From NCBI GenBank assembly GCA_002684175.1, contig NYUU01000146.1, positions 1-6,968 of the forward strand: a DNA stretch of 6,968 nucleotides, read 5' to 3'. Numbering within the stretch: position 1 is the first letter of the stretch; the number at the start of each line of letters is the position of its first letter. The translations under genes were made by a program, and so were the position numbers. A model generated the notes under the pieces. The model did not search any database and was not told the DNA's origin. It saw nothing but the letters and a program-made list of their open reading frames with translations. This document shows, piece by piece, positions 1-6,968 of the stretch. Origin of the DNA: Synechococcus sp. CPC35. Its GTDB lineage: Bacteria; Cyanobacteriota; Cyanobacteriia; PCC-6307; Cyanobiaceae.

Positions 1-222
1 CATCTCGTTTTGCAGTAGGCGTTGGCCTCCGGCGATCATGCCCATCACCTGATCGAACTCACGAACCTGGAGAGGGAAGCCATCCTTACTAGGCAGGGCT
101 TGCCGAAGCGACCAGTTCGAGAAATTGGAAACCTGCCCGATCAGGACCAGCCTGACGGTCCTCATCCTGTCGTTCTGATTGATCCCCGCTCCTGGGCTGC
201 GACCGTCCAAGCCAAGCTCCAT
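1..222 (-). CDS. Possible partial gene running off the left edge, unidentified
   Basis: Reading the minus strand, a frame stays open from about base 350 to the window edge. Candidate ATG starts are at 267, 222 and 165; 222 is used here because 267 would overlap the luxR-type start, and 165 is also possible (upstream codons include several rare AGG). None has a convincing Shine-Dalgarno site. From 165 to the edge I count roughly 62, 36 and 73% GC at codon positions 1, 2 and 3, the pattern expected of a real gene in a GC-rich genome. The end of the visible part, with REFDQVMGMIAGGQRLLQNEM-like residues, looks helical. I do not recognise the family. The gene would be divergent from the regulator at 254. 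A competing plus-strand frame (22-270) has only TTG starts and is less likely. The region may also be non-coding. Confidence 0.38.
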   Translation of the reverse strand, partial: MELGLDGRSPGAGINQNDRMRTVRLVLIGQVSNFSNWSLRQALPSKDGFPLQVREFDQVMGMIAGGQRLLQNEM

Positions 223-242
223 CCTGAGAGAGCGAAAACAAT

Positions 243-246
243 GGAG
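243..246 (+). promoter_or_regulatory. Ribosome binding site that supports the GTG start at 254
   Basis: GGAG lies seven bases before GTG 254. There is no suitable in-frame ATG near the start of the receiver-like domain, so this site decides the start of the regulator. It is one of the few good Shine-Dalgarno matches in the window. Confidence 0.6.
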
Positions 247-253
247 TTGATCA

Positions 254-958
254 GTGCTGATCACCATTGATGAGTCATTCCGCCTTCTGAGCCAGCATCT
301 GCGGGATCTCTCTGGCAGCCATCGCATCCTTGTCGCGACAGCCAATCGTCCCTATGCCCTGGCCTTGGCCAGTCTCTTCGCCCTGCAAGGCAGCGACCAA
401 AAATGTCCTCTGATAGGGATCGCTTCGACCCGTGAGGAGGCTTTGTCCTGTCTGGATGGCATCTGCGAACCATTGTTGGCCTTCGTCAGCGAGCAGTTGG
501 AGGACTGTCGAGGGCTGGATCTGGTTGTTGACCTCAAGCGTCGGTCTGTGCCGGAGTCTCCGATCGCCACAGTATTCACGCTCAAAGGAGCGGATCCCAC
601 CCTGATGCGGGAGGCTCTCGCCAGTCCCGCGGATGTGGTTCTTACACGCCGCAGCCTCGATTTGACCTCAATCGCCAATGCGATGCAGTCGATCCAGGCT
701 GGTGAGCGATTTGTGGATCCATTTATCCCCTATGCCATCTGTCACAGAGATCCCCGCGACGCCCATGCTCTGTCCGATCGCGAGCGCATGGTGCTCGCCC
801 TGCTTTGCGACGGGATGACCAATAAGGAGATTGCTGAAGCTCTCTCCATCGCTGAAACCACTGCAAGAGGTCATGTGCAGTCGATCATGCGCAAGCTGAA
901 TGTGAGGGACCGCACTGCCGCTGCGGTGGAGGGAATCAGGCGTCACTGGGTTGACTGA
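254..958 (+). CDS. LuxR/NarL-family regulator with degenerate receiver domain
   Basis: This is a 234-residue DNA-binding transcriptional regulator. Residues about 172-232 form a typical LuxR/GerE helix-turn-helix: LSDRE at 173-177, then GMTNKEIAEALSIAETT and HVQSIMRKL, with the recognition helix near 201-214. Residues about 22-155 have the length and strand/helix rhythm of a response-regulator receiver domain, starting at HRILVATAN. The key residues differ, however: the acidic pair after the first strand is replaced by A30-N31, the phospho-accepting Asp position aligns with S79 (AFVSEQLED), and the conserved Lys near the end aligns with R132. I infer that it is not activated by ordinary Asp phosphorylation. 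The GTG start has a GGAG site seven bases upstream. The chitinase gene follows 181 bases downstream in the same direction, so it is a candidate target, but no operator was recognised. The HTH call is firm; the receiver alignment was made by eye. Confidence 0.9.
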   Translation: MLITIDESFRLLSQHLRDLSGSHRILVATANRPYALALASLFALQGSDQKCPLIGIASTREEALSCLDGICEPLLAFVSEQLEDCRGLDLVVDLKRRSVPESPIATVFTLKGADPTLMREALASPADVVLTRRSLDLTSIANAMQSIQAGERFVDPFIPYAICHRDPRDAHALSDRERMVLALLCDGMTNKEIAEALSIAETTARGHVQSIMRKLNVRDRTAAAVEGIRRHWVD

Positions 959-1139
959 AACGATGCTCGAGAAGAAATGGTGAGTATCATTGTGTGACTC
1001 AACAGTTTCTAAGGTGTGAATCTCCGATGAATTTGTTGTTCAGATATGTGTCTGGATTTAACTGTAAACCATAGGAATGAAGGGTTCTTGATTTCATCGT
1101 CGGCGGCAATGATTCCAATACCTCGCAAATCTTGGTCTC
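959..1139. other. AT-rich intergenic gap before the chitinase gene
   Basis: By hand count about 41% GC, lower than the flanking regulator. It holds no credible gene, as all frames are broken by stops. It must carry the chitinase promoter if that gene is transcribed on its own. TTGTTG near 1034 followed by TTTAAC about 17 bases later is a weak sigma70-like pair, but I do not call it with any certainty. There is no strong Shine-Dalgarno before ATG 1140 (CTTGGTCTC precedes it). Bases 1090-1107 resemble DNA from the 3' end of the chitinase gene (see findings). Confidence 0.5.
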
Positions 1140-1829
1140 ATGGCGACTTTCACTGTTGGCGACTTTAGTCAGGACATTCTTGGCTTTGATCCTGCAAGCG
1201 ATCAGCTCGATTTTTCGGACATCTCTGTCCATAGCTTGATCATTGGTCAGGATGAGAATGGTTTTGCGACAATTGTTTTTCCCTGGCAACCAGATCAGTA
1301 TCAGCGAATCCTCGGTGTAGAAGGACAGGGAATTCGTTTGGATGAATTAAGCGAGCATAACTTTGCTCCGGTGGGGAACGAGCATCTGCGGCAGGATATA
1401 GGCGGCGTGATGTCCTGGGAGAGCAAAATAGGGCCAGCTTTTAATTCTGATAACGAAGGAATAGTTGATACCGTCTATATGCGTTCGCATGAAAAAAATA
1501 GTGTCACAAGGATTGATAATTTTGATCCTAAAGTGGACAAGATTAGCTTCCTTTATTTTGGTACTCGTGAGCGTTTAACGGTTGAAAATGTTGGCTCGGA
1601 TTTGGTTATAAGTTCTGAGCCTCTAGGGCAAAAGTTTATCTTTTCTGATATTCAGAAGCAAGATTTGATTGGAGCAAATCTTGAATTTCATTTTGACCAG
1701 ATCGAGGAGGATCTTCTCGATCGCGCTTTTGGTTTCAGTCCAGAGCAGCTCACATTGGTTGATCGCACAAGTTTGTTCACTCCGGACGGCGGTTTCACTG
1801 ATGGCGTGCAAACTCGCCTTGGAGAATTT
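1140..1829 (+). other. N-terminal RTX/serralysin-like module of the chitinase
   Basis: Residues 1-230 contain two units with similar openings: ILGFDPASDQLDFSDI at about 13-28 and IDNFDPKVDKISFLYF at about 125-140. The FDPxxDxxxF spacing recalls the beta-roll-associated domains of RTX and M10 serralysin-type secreted proteins. From memory, similar N-terminal regions (including FLYxGTRERL and an EFHFDQ-like motif) occur in other modular polysaccharide-active proteins of cyanobacteria. A role in export or surface attachment is inference. Confidence 0.55.
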
Positions 1830-4601
1830 GTAACCGCTGAGGGTGAAGCTCCCGGTCAGCCAACTTCACTGGATGAGAGCACTCGTTTGATTCAGGAGCG
1901 AGCTGATCAAGATCAGTCGACTGAATTGATCGAATCGATGCCCATGGCTGCTGAGTCTCAGCAGTCTTCCTACGGGATGGATTCAATGCCTATGGATGTA
2001 CAAATGCCTAAGGATATGGTCTCTCCGGATCTTCCCAATGTGGTGATGAATCTGCCGGGCGGTTCCAATCCTCACAACAGTTGTCTTCAGCTCGATGTGG
2101 ATGGATCTCTGTGGTGGGGTGGTGGTATCAGCGGCAATCTGATCATTCGCAACCCGATGGGAGCGGCTGTCGAGGATTGGGAAGTTTCTTTTTTCACGCC
2201 GCACAGTGGGTTTGAAAGCTGGTCAGGCGAAGTCCAAGTCTTGGATGCAGGTAACGGTCTCAACAAGGTCACATTCACACCTGCTAGCTGGAACCGAATC
2301 ATTCCCGCGAATGGAGAACTGTCGCTCAGTTTCAACGCCCAGGGACAGGGACTTGCTAATGCTGGTGCCCTAGCTAGATCCGAATTCTTCAGCGAGTCCG
2401 TTGCGCCTTTGGTGCCAGAGGTGCCGGAGCTTTTGACAAACTCTGAGATCTCCTCTGATGTTGAGCCGGGGGAGGGGGCATCTTCGTCTTCAGATAGTCA
2501 CGGACAGTCAGGCCTTGTCACCTCGCTGGCAGATCAATCGAAAGCTGACAATGTTCCTGATCCGTCGTTGGATCAAGCCTTCGGGAGTGGCGCTGTCGAT
2601 TCAGAGGTCAGGTCTGCAGATGCCGGTGTCAATCCACTGAGTCTTGAGGTCCGCGGAAGCCTGTATTGGGGAGGGATGAGTGGAATTCTCACGATCACCA
2701 ACACCACGGATCGAGAGGTCGAAAACTGGTCTGTCAGCTTTGAGACCCCTCACAGCAATTTTCAGAGTTGGGCTGGTGCCGCTCGCGTCGAATCGCTGCA
2801 AGGTGGTGGTACCAGAGTGACGCTGACCCCGGCGGCCTGGAACGACACGATCGCTGCAGGGCAGAGCATTGATGTGAGTTTTAATACGGCTAGTGAGGGC
2901 ATCCCGACCAGCGGCGATCTCAACAGTGATTTGTTTTTTGGAGGTGAGAACAGGCCTGCTTCTTCGACCAGTGATTTTGCTGCTGCCGATGAGCTGCAGC
3001 CAGGGGGTGCGGAGGATGCCTCAGTCCAGTTGGAGCCCCAGGATGTCTCAACTTCTCTGCTGGAAAAGGATTCCTTTCCAACAGATTCATCGCTTACTGA
3101 CCCTGGGGAGATCTTTGCACCACCAGGGTTAGTCGATCCGGTGAAAATGTCAGGCCGTCTGATTCCCGCTTCAGCCGCCACAGTTGTTTCCGGCCAGGAG
3201 ATCAGTTCTTCCGACAAGAAAGTTGTTGCCTACTTCGAGGAATGGGGCATTTATGAACGCGACTTTTTGGTAAAGGACATCCAGGTCGAAGAGCTCACTC
3301 ACATCAACTACAGCTTCTTTGATGTGACATCGAATGGTGATGTGCAGCTGTTCGATACCTGGGCGGCAACCGATAAGCGTTTCCTCGCTGCTGAGCAGGT
3401 TAGTCGAACTTTTTCACAGGCTGATTGGCTTGAGTTAGATGCTGAGCGTCTCAAGGCTTACACAACTGGAGGCGAATTCATTGCTGCGACAAATGCAGAC
3501 GGATCAGTGACTGTGACCGGTGTTCCAATGGACTGGAGCACGCCTGTTGAGTATGTCGGCAACCTGCGGCAGTTTGATCTGCTGAAACAGCTCCATCCTG
3601 AAATCAACTTGGGGTTTGCTCTTGGTGGTTGGACCTTGTCGGACGAATTCAGTCTTGCCGTTGACTCAGTGTCAGACCGTGAAGTGTTGACTGACAATAT
3701 TGTGGAAATATTTGAGCGCTATGAGTTTTTTAATACCGTCGACTTTGACTGGGAATATCCTGGAGGTGGTGGTGATTCAGTGAATGCATCCAGTCCTGAG
3801 GATGGTAAGAATTTTGAGCTTACGCTCGATCTTCTCAGGTTTAAACTTGATCGTCTCGAGCAGATGAAAGGAGAGGATTATAAGATCTCAGTCGCAACGG
3901 CAGGCGGTTACGAAAAGCTTGCCAATCTGAATTTGCAGGGAATCGATCCCTACGTCGATTTCTATAACGTGATGACCTATGACTTCCATGGGGGCTGGGA
4001 ACCGCAAACCGGTCATCAGGCCGCAATGATTAATGATCCCGCGGGCTATGACGTTGTTACGGCAATCGAGCAATTTCAGATCAACAATGTTGATCTGAAT
4101 AAGGTAATTCTTGGGGCTCCGGCATACACACGTGCCTGGGGTGGAGTTGATGCAGGGGAAACGCTGGGGCTGGGAAATCAAGGAGACTCCACGCTGGCGC
4201 CTGGTTCCTTCGAAGCCGGAAATTATGACCAGAAAGATCTCATTACCGGTATCAGCAATGGTTCCTACGATTTGATCTGGGATGATGACTCCAAGGCTGC
4301 CTTTGTTTACAGCGACTCAACCCGAATCTGGAGTTCCGTTGAAACGCCAGCAACGATCGCCGGCAAAACGGCATTCATCGATGAGATGGGGCTCGGCGGG
4401 ATGATGTTCTGGGCTTTGTCTAATGACAGCAGTGGAGATCAAAGCTTGATCCAGGCGGCCTCGGAGTTGCTCCGAGGATCCGCGACTTTTGATGAAGTGA
4501 TCTCGCGCAGTGAGCAGTTCGATTTCATTCTTGGCGGCGACGGTCAATTCGGGCTCAATGATTTCAGCCAATCCAGCCGAGGCTCTGTTGGTGAGGTTTG
4601 A
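1140..4601 (+). CDS. Modular GH18 chitinase with two CBM2-type domains
   Basis: A 1153-residue enzyme expected to hydrolyse beta-1,4 links in chitin. Order of parts: N-terminal RTX/serralysin-like module (about 1-230), Met-rich acidic linker (231-312), CBM2-type domain (313-417), Ser/Asp/Glu-rich linker (418-498), second CBM2-type domain (499-600), linker (601-690), GH18 barrel (693-1112) and a 41-residue tail. The barrel closely follows Serratia ChiA: VVAYFEEWGIY, ALGGWTLSDEF, FFNTVDFDWEYPGG with catalytic acid E872 and partners D868 and D870, MTYDFHGGW (Y947, D948), GAPAYTRAW, then GGMMFWALSND. The region between the last two motifs is long enough to hold the ChiA-type insertion domain. No Sec signal peptide or membrane segment is seen, and the protein has a single Cys (C315). 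ATG 1140 is the only reasonable start because an in-frame TGA lies at 1110-1112. Secretion, probably by a type I-like route, is inferred. Chitinase activity is a family inference; another beta-1,4-GlcNAc polymer is possible. Confidence 0.93.
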   Translation: MATFTVGDFSQDILGFDPASDQLDFSDISVHSLIIGQDENGFATIVFPWQPDQYQRILGVEGQGIRLDELSEHNFAPVGNEHLRQDIGGVMSWESKIGPAFNSDNEGIVDTVYMRSHEKNSVTRIDNFDPKVDKISFLYFGTRERLTVENVGSDLVISSEPLGQKFIFSDIQKQDLIGANLEFHFDQIEEDLLDRAFGFSPEQLTLVDRTSLFTPDGGFTDGVQTRLGEFVTAEGEAPGQPTSLDESTRLIQERADQDQSTELIESMPMAAESQQSSYGMDSMPMDVQMPKDMVSPDLPNVVMNLPGGSNPHNSCLQLDVDGSLWWGGGISGNLIIRNPMGAAVEDWEVSFFTPHSGFESWSGEVQVLDAGNGLNKVTFTPASWNRIIPANGELSLSFNAQGQGLANAGALARSEFFSESVAPLVPEVPELLTNSEISSDVEPGEGASSSSDSHGQSGLVTSLADQSKADNVPDPSLDQAFGSGAVDSEVRSADAGVNPLSLEVRGSLYWGGMSGILTITNTTDREVENWSVSFETPHSNFQSWAGAARVESLQGGGTRVTLTPAAWNDTIAAGQSIDVSFNTASEGIPTSGDLNSDLFFGGENRPASSTSDFAAADELQPGGAEDASVQLEPQDVSTSLLEKDSFPTDSSLTDPGEIFAPPGLVDPVKMSGRLIPASAATVVSGQEISSSDKKVVAYFEEWGIYERDFLVKDIQVEELTHINYSFFDVTSNGDVQLFDTWAATDKRFLAAEQVSRTFSQADWLELDAERLKAYTTGGEFIAATNADGSVTVTGVPMDWSTPVEYVGNLRQFDLLKQLHPEINLGFALGGWTLSDEFSLAVDSVSDREVLTDNIVEIFERYEFFNTVDFDWEYPGGGGDSVNASSPEDGKNFELTLDLLRFKLDRLEQMKGEDYKISVATAGGYEKLANLNLQGIDPYVDFYNVMTYDFHGGWEPQTGHQAAMINDPAGYDVVTAIEQFQINNVDLNKVILGAPAYTRAWGGVDAGETLGLGNQGDSTLAPGSFEAGNYDQKDLITGISNGSYDLIWDDDSKAAFVYSDSTRIWSSVETPATIAGKTAFIDEMGLGGMMFWALSNDSSGDQSLIQAASELLRGSATFDEVISRSEQFDFILGGDGQFGLNDFSQSSRGSVGEV
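2076..2390 (+). repeat. First CBM2-type carbohydrate-binding domain (coding repeat A)
   Basis: Residues 313-417. It shows the CBM2 pattern of surface aromatics and the xxNxxxxxVxxWxVxFxxP core: GSLWWGGG, LIIRNP, VEDWEVSFFTPHSGFESWSG, then FTPASWN and the closing LSLSFNAQGQG. Tryptophans near 325-326, 347, 361 and 384 are candidates for stacking on sugar rings. It contains the protein's only cysteine (C315), so the disulfide common in CBM2a domains cannot form within it. Confidence 0.8.
2634..2939 (+). repeat. Second CBM2-type carbohydrate-binding domain (coding repeat B)
   Basis: Residues 499-600. It aligns along its whole length with the first copy, with roughly half the residues identical: GSLYWGGM, LTITNTT, VENWSVSFETPHSNFQSWAG, LTPAAWN, IDVSFNTASEG and a final DLFF. 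It has no cysteine. The two copies have clearly diverged at DNA level, so the duplication is old. Two binding domains would raise affinity for insoluble chitin particles (inference). Confidence 0.8.
3216..4475 (+). other. GH18 catalytic domain of the chitinase
   Basis: Residues about 693-1112, a complete (beta/alpha)8 barrel by motif order. The acid/base glutamate is E872 (codon 3753-3755). D868 and D870, the two aspartates of the catalytic relay, are kept, as are Y947 and D948 in MTYDFH. Two motif positions differ from the consensus: Ala at the Ser of SxGG (A827), and Asn-Thr where the outer Asp-Gly of DGxDxDxE is usual (N865-T866). Confidence 0.9.
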
Positions 4602-5868
<1,267 letters not shown>

Positions 5869-5905
5869 AACCCTTGCTACGGTCTCGCCGGTTTAAACCT
5901 GAGCG

Positions 5906-6622
5906 ATGTCAGATCTTCAGAACCAGATGAAACAGGCCGTCGCAGAAGCGGCGGTTGAACAGTTCCGTGACGGCATGATCGTGGGGCTGGGATCGGGTTC
6001 CACTGCAGCTCTGATGATCAAGGGTCTCGGGCAGCGCCTGGCATCCGGACAGCTCAAGGACATCGTCGGTGTCACCACGTCGTTTCAAGGTGAGGTGCTT
6101 GCTGCAGAGCTTGGTATCCCCCTGCGCAGCCTGAATGCTGTGGATCGGATCGATCTGGCCATCGATGGTGCCGATGAGGTGGATCCTGCGTTCCAGCTAA
6201 TCAAGGGCGGCGGTGCATGTCACGTCCAGGAGAAGCTTGTCGCGGCTCGCGCTGAACGTTTCGTTGTTGTTGTGGACTCCACCAAGCTGGTGGACCGCCT
6301 GAATCTTGAATTTCTTCTGCCCGTTGAGGTTCTGCCGGGAGCCTGGCGTCAGGTCCAACAACAGTTGGCCGCGATGAATGGAGAAGCCGAACTGCGCATG
6401 GCTCATCGCAAGGCCGGTCCCGTGGTGACCGATCAGGGCAATCTCGTGCTGGATGTTCGCTTCGAAGCAGGGATCACCAATCCTGTGGATCTGGAACGAA
6501 GCATTAACAACATCCCCGGTGTGCTGGAGAACGGTTTGTTTGTGAACCTCGCTGATGAGGTGCTCGTTGGTGAAGTGAACGACGGCGTGGCCGATGTTCG
6601 TCGATTGGACAAAGCAAGCTGA
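5906..6622 (+). CDS. rpiA: Ribose-5-phosphate isomerase A
   Basis: A 238-residue cytoplasmic enzyme that interconverts ribose 5-phosphate and ribulose 5-phosphate, used in the Calvin cycle, the oxidative pentose phosphate pathway and nucleotide supply. It has the usual RpiA length (E. coli 219) and motifs: GLGSGSTA at 27-34, [11 protein letters not shown] at 83-93, and [11 protein letters not shown] at 100-110, where E109 matches the catalytic glutamate, followed by DSTK at 124-127. Cys-His at 105-106 replaces the Ala-Leu seen in E. coli and is probably neutral. ATG 5906 fits the family N terminus; only a weak GAG precedes it. The gene follows the protease by 37 bases and converges with hisD. 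Confidence 0.97.
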   Translation: MSDLQNQMKQAVAEAAVEQFRDGMIVGLGSGSTAALMIKGLGQRLASGQLKDIVGVTTSFQGEVLAAELGIPLRSLNAVDRIDLAIDGADEVDPAFQLIKGGGACHVQEKLVAARAERFVVVVDSTKLVDRLNLEFLLPVEVLPGAWRQVQQQLAAMNGEAELRMAHRKAGPVVTDQGNLVLDVRFEAGITNPVDLERSINNIPGVLENGLFVNLADEVLVGEVNDGVADVRRLDKAS

Positions 6623-6625
6623 TCG

Positions 6626-6968
6626 TCAGTCCAGCCGGACCTTCACCGAATTCGCGTGGCTGTGCAGTCCTTCGCTGTCGGCGAGTTCCACCACAGCTCC
6701 GCCCGTGGCTTCGAGGGCTTCCCGGCTGAATTCGATCATTGAGGTGTGGCGCATGAAGGTTTCCACGCTCAGAGCGCCGCTGTAACGCGCCGAACCGCAG
6801 GTGGGCAGGGTGTGATTGGGGCCGGCTAGATAATCACCGACCGCTTCCGGGCTCCAGGGACCGATGAAAATGGCGCCTGCCTGCTGAATGCGATCCGCCA
6901 ACATCCGCGGTCGCTCCACAAGCAGCTCCAGGTGTTCCGGTGCAAATCGATCGCTGAGGCGTGCGCAG
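6626..6968 (-). CDS. hisD: Histidinol dehydrogenase, C-terminal part (cut by window edge)
   Basis: The last ~113 residues of the enzyme that oxidises L-histidinol to L-histidine with two NAD+, the end of histidine synthesis. The family signatures are clear: [12 protein letters not shown], whose Glu-His pair matches the catalytic E326/H327 of E. coli His[21 protein letters not shown], whose Asp matches zinc ligand D360; and [13 protein letters not shown] near the end, whose second His is the expected zinc ligand H419. The frame is open through the right edge, so the start is outside. The stop on the minus strand is at 6628-6626, three bases from the rpiA stop. Confidence 0.96.
   Translation of the reverse strand, partial: CARLSDRFAPEHLELLVERPRMLADRIQQAGAIFIGPWSPEAVGDYLAGPNHTLPTCGSARYSGALSVETFMRHTSMIEFSREALEATGGAVVELADSEGLHSHANSVKVRLD

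Noticed and set aside
22..270. Plus-strand open frame of 82 codons overlapping the start of the regulator
   Set aside because: Its only usable starts are TTG without a ribosome site, the product is low-complexity in character with no recognisable motif, and the opposite strand reads more like a gene.
999..1289. Minus-strand open frame of 96 codons across the gap before the chitinase
   Set aside because: It overlaps the conserved chitinase N terminus by 150 bases, has no ribosome site and shows no recognisable domain.
2762..3217. Minus-strand open frame (151 codons) opposite the second CBM2 domain and linker
   Set aside because: Its Ser/Pro-rich product is the mirror of the plus-strand linker and domain coding; no start signal supports it.
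5869..5905. Possible separate promoter for rpiA (TTGCTA with TTTAAA)
   Set aside because: The spacing between the two boxes is too short for a sigma70 promoter, so co-transcription with the protease gene is at least as likely.

Overview
The window looks like a piece of a marine picocyanobacterial chromosome, most likely Synechococcus or a close high-GC relative. The reasons are the gene order htrA-like protease, rpiA, then convergent hisD, the compact spacing, the moderately GC-rich coding DNA and the scarcity of Shine-Dalgarno sites. This assignment is from memory of gene order and protein style, not from a database search.

Left part (1-958): a possible minus-strand gene runs off the left edge and is not identified. 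It is followed by a plus-strand LuxR/NarL-type transcriptional regulator that starts at GTG 254. The regulator's receiver-like N-terminal half has lost the residues normally needed for phosphorylation.

Centre (959-4707): a 181-base AT-rich gap leads into the main gene of the window, a 1153-residue modular GH18 chitinase. From N to C terminus it has a two-unit module with RTX/serralysin-like spacing, a Met-rich acidic linker, two homologous CBM2-type carbohydrate-binding domains separated by acidic linkers, a full-length Serratia ChiA-like GH18 barrel, and a short tail. It has no Sec signal peptide. The N-terminal module is strikingly AT-rich (about 36% GC over 1441-1680) compared with the genes around it. 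Chitin degradation has been reported in some marine Prochlorococcus and Synechococcus, so the enzyme fits an accessory polymer-use trait placed next to core genes.

Right part (4708-6968): a periplasmic or lumenal HtrA/Deg serine protease with signal peptide, trypsin-like domain and one PDZ domain; ribose-5-phosphate isomerase (rpiA, Calvin cycle and pentose phosphate pathway) 37 bases behind it in the same direction; and the 3' part of hisD (last steps of histidine synthesis) on the minus strand, its stop codon only three bases from that of rpiA.

The most interesting points are the chitinase's export problem (large extracellular-type enzyme, no Sec signal), its two changed active-site motif positions, its mosaic base composition, and the phosphorylation-independent-looking regulator directly upstream.
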